This document shows positions 59,963-64,000 of a stretch of DNA of 64,000 nt, piece after piece; the stretch's first letter is position 1; the number at the start of each line of letters is the position of its first letter. The translations under genes and the position numbers were made by a program. Origin of the DNA: Comamonadaceae bacterium (GTDB taxonomy: Bacteria; Pseudomonadota; Gammaproteobacteria; Burkholderiales; Burkholderiaceae_C). The stretch spans positions 62,001 to 126,000 of the forward strand of contig CANCER010000006.1 of NCBI GenBank assembly GCA_947375135.1, written 5' to 3'. Under the pieces are notes generated by a model. It worked only from the letters and a program-made list of their open reading frames with translations. It was not told the origin of the DNA and did no database searches.

Positions 59963-60880
59963 ATGGCAATAGGACATTTCATTAAAGAAATCGGGCGCGG
60001 AAAAGAGGGTGCGCGCGCTCTCTCGCGGGAGCAAGCGGCCGATTTGTTTGGCCAAATCCTGGACGGTTTCGCGAGCGACCTGGAAGTCGGGGCGTTTTGT
60101 CTGGCCATGCGGATCAAGGGAGAAACCACGGAAGAAATGTGTGGTTTTTTGGATGCCACGCAGCAACGCCTTACCAAGATTCAGATTTGCCCTACCCAAC
60201 CCCTGCGAGCGCCGGTCGTCATTCCCAGTTACAACGGCGCACGCAAGCTTCCGGTGCTCACGCCGCTGCTGGCGCTTTTGCTGGCACGCGAAGGTTTACC
60301 TGTGGTGATTCATGGCACCGCCACCGAGGATAAACGCGTGTTCACATCGGAGGTACTTGCCGCACTCGGCATTGCTGCGCAGACGGCGATCGAACCGCTC
60401 ATTCTGGGCAAGGTGTTCTTTTATCCCACTACCGTGCTACACAGTGGTTTGCAGCGCCTGCTGGATGTACGCCGTGTGGTCAATCTGCGCAACCCGGCAC
60501 ACAGCCTGGTCAAGTTGATGCAGCCTTGCGAAGGTCCACAGCTACTGGTGACAAGCTATACCCATCCGGAATATGCAGAGTCCATGGAGCAGGTACTTCG
60601 CCAGATGGAATCCTGCGCTTTGCTGATCCGTGGCACCGAGGGCGAAGCGGTAGCAGACGCCAGACGAACGCCCAAAATGACGCGTCTCTTGCGAGGGCAA
60701 TCCATGCCCGCCGTAGAGCACCAGGCCGGAACGCTCACCAAGCTACCCGACTTGCCCCAAAGCTGTGACGCACAAACGACGGCTGCCTACATTCAAGCAG
60801 TGCTAAATGGCGACTCACCAATACCCCAACCCATTGCCCAACAGGTAGCGCAAATCCTCGAGCTTGCGAACTGCCTGTAG
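59963..60880 (+). CDS. ybiB: YbiB-type DNA-binding protein, TrpD2 family
   Basis: 305 residues with the anthranilate phosphoribosyltransferase fold. N-terminal helical domain ('ALSREQAADLFGQILDGFAS' and 'LEVGAFCLAMRIKGETTEEM', about 20-60) and a C-terminal alpha/beta domain with 'VIPSYNGARKLPVLTPLLAL', 'VVIHGTATEDKRVFTSEVL' and 'VVNLRNPAHSLVKLMQP'. The PRPP-binding GTGGD motif of true TrpD is absent, and no trp genes are near. YbiB of E. coli binds nucleic acids non-specifically and is LexA-regulated; whether this applies here is unknown. Confidence 0.88.
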   Translation: MAIGHFIKEIGRGKEGARALSREQAADLFGQILDGFASDLEVGAFCLAMRIKGETTEEMCGFLDATQQRLTKIQICPTQPLRAPVVIPSYNGARKLPVLTPLLALLLAREGLPVVIHGTATEDKRVFTSEVLAALGIAAQTAIEPLILGKVFFYPTTVLHSGLQRLLDVRRVVNLRNPAHSLVKLMQPCEGPQLLVTSYTHPEYAESMEQVLRQMESCALLIRGTEGEAVADARRTPKMTRLLRGQSMPAVEHQAGTLTKLPDLPQSCDAQTTAAYIQAVLNGDSPIPQPIAQQVAQILELANCL

Positions 60881-60898
60881 TGCCGGCAGCCCCCGCAG

Positions 60899-62140
60899 TT
60901 AGCGGAAATTACCCGTGTGTCCGAGTGAGTAGCGACCCGGCTGCGGCCAAACGGCCAGACCATGCGGCTCCAGGCCCACCGCGACTTGGTCTACCTTGCC
61001 AGAACTGGTATCAAGGCGGTAGACCACATCGTCAAAACGTCCTGACAGCCAAAGCCACTTGCCGTCATTGCTGACATTGCCCATGTCAGGACTGCCACCC
61101 CCGGGGATGGGCCAGTTGGTCACCACCTTGTTGGTAGCGAAGTCAATCACCGTCACACTGCCGGGCCCGTGGGGCTTGCCGTGAATGGCGTGGGACCCAC
61201 GATTGGCCACATACAGTGACTTGGCATCCCGGCTGGGATACAAGCCATGTGCCGCCACACCCGTCGCAATAAAGCCGACCTCTTTGAACGCGTCGCCGTC
61301 CAGCAGATGCACGCCATCGGCTTGCATGTCTGCCACATAGAACAGTTTGCCGTTCGGCGCAATGCGAATGTCCTGTGGCATACCTTTGGTCACCGTACAA
61401 ATTTCCGTTTCCAGCGGGTTGGGGGATTTGACACCGCCCTTGAAGCGCGTCTTGGGCATCTCCAGTTTCAGATAACCGATGACCGACTTATTCACCAGAT
61501 CGATTTTGACCACGCTGCCTTGAAATTCGCAGGTGAAGATGGCGTAGCGACCATCAACTGAAAAATCGCCATGGTTGATGCCACCGCACTGTGGCGCTTC
61601 GATGGCGTACTGCAGCTTGAGCGTCTTGGGATCGCGGAAATCCAGCCTGTGCTTGGCCTCGGCCACCACAATGGTGGATTGCCCGTCAGGCGTGAAGTAG
61701 ACGTTGTAGGGGTCATCGACAGGGATCGCCTTTCCCGACTTACCGGTACGCGGATCCACGGGGGTCAGGCTGCCATCGTTGCCGCGCTCGGCGTTGTTGG
61801 CAACCCAGAGTGTGCGCATATCCCAGGACGGAACAATATGCTGCGGCGCCCGCCCGACCTTGAAAGTGTCCACCACCTTCAGGGTGGCGGGGTCGATCAC
61901 AGTGACGTTGTTGCCACGCAGATTGGGCACATAGACGCGTTCGAGATCCAGTTTGACGGCGGGCAGCATTTGATCGGTACGCGTCTCGCTGTACAGGTTG
62001 TCAGAATCCACGACAGCCGCCATACCGGCCACTGTATTCACGGCAACCTTGGGCGCAGGGCCCGCCGCGTTTCCGAACGTGACAAAGCCCACCAGTGCCA
62101 GACTGGATACAGCCAGGACGTTGATTTTTTGGAATTTCAT
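60899..62140 (-). CDS. Secreted YVTN-type beta-propeller protein
   Basis: 413 residues. Signal peptide at residues 1-25 (hydrophobic 'VLAVSSLALVGFVTFGNA'). The rest is a seven-blade propeller of YncE/cytochrome-d1 type: recurring blades 'RVYVPNLRGNNVTVIDPATL', 'TLWVANNAERGNDGSLTPVD', 'YVADMQADGVHLLDGD', 'SLYVANRGSHAIHG' and 'GSVTVIDFATNKVV'. No heme motif (CxxCH) is present, so it is not a cytochrome. Periplasmic, ligand unknown. It follows the creatininase-like gene by 24 nt on the same strand, probably one operon. Confidence 0.85.
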   Translation of the reverse strand: MKFQKINVLAVSSLALVGFVTFGNAAGPAPKVAVNTVAGMAAVVDSDNLYSETRTDQMLPAVKLDLERVYVPNLRGNNVTVIDPATLKVVDTFKVGRAPQHIVPSWDMRTLWVANNAERGNDGSLTPVDPRTGKSGKAIPVDDPYNVYFTPDGQSTIVVAEAKHRLDFRDPKTLKLQYAIEAPQCGGINHGDFSVDGRYAIFTCEFQGSVVKIDLVNKSVIGYLKLEMPKTRFKGGVKSPNPLETEICTVTKGMPQDIRIAPNGKLFYVADMQADGVHLLDGDAFKEVGFIATGVAAHGLYPSRDAKSLYVANRGSHAIHGKPHGPGSVTVIDFATNKVVTNWPIPGGGSPDMGNVSNDGKWLWLSGRFDDVVYRLDTSSGKVDQVAVGLEPHGLAVWPQPGRYSLGHTGNFR

Positions 62141-62164
62141 ATTGACAACATTTCCAGCAGTAAA

Positions 62165-63013
62165 TTATCGGGATGCGTGCTGCTTGACAGCTTCTTGTAT
62201 CGCTTGGACGGACCTGTCCACAATACCGCGAATGCCGGGTTGCCCCAACTCGGCAGTGGATTTCCGGGGGTCGCCATACACACCGTCAGCGGGGGCGGTT
62301 TGGGCACCCTCGGCCAGTAATTCCATGCGCACCAGCGACTTGTCTATGGCCAGCATCATGGACGTATCGGCCAGTCCCGCGTGGGTGCCGATTTCCGCGT
62401 CCGAGTACCCCTTGCCACGCAGGACCTGAATATAGGGCGCCTGGGATGCCTCGTAATAGGCCGTCAAGGCCAGCGCGCGAAAGCGTGTGTCGGCTGCCCA
62501 CTCTTTATTGATCTTCTCTGCGGCACGCAGTTCACTCTTTTGGTAGCCGCCATGGTCACCCAGGAACACCACGTCATGGAAGCCATGCTGTTTGAAACTG
62601 CGCGCGGTCGATTCCAGAATGGACTCGAAGGTTGCATCCGCGATGGAAATAGTGCCGCTAAAACGCATATGCGCCACCGGCGGAAAGATGGCGCCCTCAG
62701 GGACATACGCCAGCACGGGTGCCACGATGGCGTTGCCGAGTTTTTGCGCAATCTGACCTGCCAGTGCCTTCACGCGTACGTTGTGCTTGCCCAGCGCCAT
62801 ATGCGGTCCGTTTTGCTCGGTTCCACCAATCGGCACCAATACTGTGGTGCTGCCATTGGCAACTGCTGCGCGCAGCTCAAACGAAGTCAACTCCTCCAGA
62901 AAAACCGAATGACCCGTGTTTCCCACAGCAAATGCGGCCGACGCATGCAGCAGAAGCGACAAAACGGTGCCATAGGCCCAGCGCTTGGTTGGTGTTGTGA
63001 AGTGGCGGGGCAT
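62165..63013 (-). CDS. Secreted creatininase-family amidohydrolase
   Basis: 282 residues. A signal peptide covers residues 1-29 (hydrophobic 'YGTVLSLLLHASAAFA'), unusual because most creatininase-family enzymes are cytoplasmic. Metal-binding pattern: Glu and His in 'PIGGTEQNGPHMALG' (about 62-76), 'FLGDHGGYQ' (Asp-His) and 'GTHAGLADTSMML' in the C-terminal half. The family hydrolyses cyclic or linear amide bonds (creatinine, formamide, MftE peptide cleavage). Substrate unknown. First gene of a two-gene unit with the beta-propeller protein. Confidence 0.85.
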   Translation of the reverse strand: MPRHFTTPTKRWAYGTVLSLLLHASAAFAVGNTGHSVFLEELTSFELRAAVANGSTTVLVPIGGTEQNGPHMALGKHNVRVKALAGQIAQKLGNAIVAPVLAYVPEGAIFPPVAHMRFSGTISIADATFESILESTARSFKQHGFHDVVFLGDHGGYQKSELRAAEKINKEWAADTRFRALALTAYYEASQAPYIQVLRGKGYSDAEIGTHAGLADTSMMLAIDKSLVRMELLAEGAQTAPADGVYGDPRKSTAELGQPGIRGIVDRSVQAIQEAVKQHASR

Positions 63014-63112
63014 TAAAAGTGTTTCTGCGGGTAATGTCGCATTTTACGGCGTGCGACGAAAGTGGAATGTCCACTGCCATGCACCGTCGCGGCCTGCCGT
63101 ATCGATTGAGCA

Positions 63113-63122
63113 GGGGGGGGGG
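63113..63122. repeat. Homopolymeric G10 tract
   Basis: Ten consecutive G residues on the plus strand, about 100 bp upstream of the creatininase-like gene and 23 bp from the terminator of tRNA-Ser. Such tracts are prone to length change by slippage. Confidence 0.8.
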
Positions 63123-63144
63123 AGTCACGGCAGGGCCGAACAAC

Positions 63145-63178
63145 AAAAAAGCCCCAAGAGAACGAATCGCTTGGGGCT
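63145..63178 (-). terminator. Intrinsic terminator of tRNA-Ser
   Basis: On the minus strand AGCCCCAAG and CTTGGGGCT form a 9-bp stem with an 11-nt loop, followed by TTTTTT, a few bases after the tRNA 3' end. Confidence 0.88.
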
Positions 63179-63180
63179 TG

Positions 63181-63270
<90 letters not shown>

Positions 63271-63323
63271 TCAAAACGGCTTCGCTTGGACGAAGCCGAG
63301 ATTCTATCAGGGGAAAACAGACC

Positions 63324-64000
<677 letters not shown>

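Noticed and set aside
59963..60880. Anthranilate phosphoribosyltransferase (trpD)
   Set aside because: The fold is similar, but the GTGGD PRPP motif is missing and no trp genes are adjacent; YbiB/TrpD2 fits better.

Overview
The window comes from a high-GC betaproteobacterial chromosome. Gene content and protein families point to the Comamonadaceae (Rhodoferax/Curvibacter/Polaromonas-like); the genus is an inference. Supporting signs are a protocatechuate 4,5-cleavage operon in the Comamonas pmd order, a PPi-type phosphofructokinase, a fused LivM-LivG, and the arrangement pnp-qor-tpiA-secG-tRNA-Leu-nuoA..N.

Layout. 1-2.8 kb: 3' end of a LysR regulator and a large secreted lipoprotein. 2.8-9.3 kb (minus strand): protocatechuate meta-cleavage operon (ModA-like protein, ligJ, ligK, ligI, ligA, ligB, an unrelated small lipoprotein, ligC), with a divergent LysR gene at 9.4 kb as the probable regulator. 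10.3-13.4 kb: a decayed patch with a LivF remnant and a membrane protein, then PPi-dependent phosphofructokinase and a 297-bp palindromic element. 13.4-18.3 kb (minus): branched-chain amino acid/amide ABC transporter (livK, livH, livM-livG, livF); the fused livM-livG frame carries an in-frame amber codon inside the ATPase. 18.6-28.5 kb (plus): MATE and Bcr/CflA exporters, miaA, an AttEFGH-like ABC set with a Tat-type secreted partner, and an MsbA-type exporter.

28.7-35.4 kb (plus): a two-module non-ribosomal peptide synthetase (A-T-C-A-T-TE) overlapping a gene for its own Sfp-type phosphopantetheinyl transferase. Specificity residues read by eye suggest proline in module 1 and valine in module 2. 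The MsbA-type exporter just upstream may serve it. This small Pro-Val system is the most interesting locus in the window.

35.6-38 kb: glutamate dehydrogenase, a DUF1178 protein and a Nudix hydrolase. 38.1-52.5 kb (minus): complete 14-gene nuoA-N operon for respiratory complex I. 52.6-58.9 kb (minus): tRNA-Leu(GAG), secG, tpiA, a quinone oxidoreductase, pnp, rpsO and tsaD. 58.9-63 kb: a decayed GNAT acetyltransferase, a small basic protein of unknown function, ybiB, and a secreted beta-propeller/creatininase-family pair. The window ends with tRNA-Ser(CGA) and the 3' part of serS.

Apart from the NRPS locus, the decayed stretches and the palindromic element, this is ordinary core and catabolic chromosome. 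No CRISPR array, prophage, complete insertion sequence or rRNA was seen.
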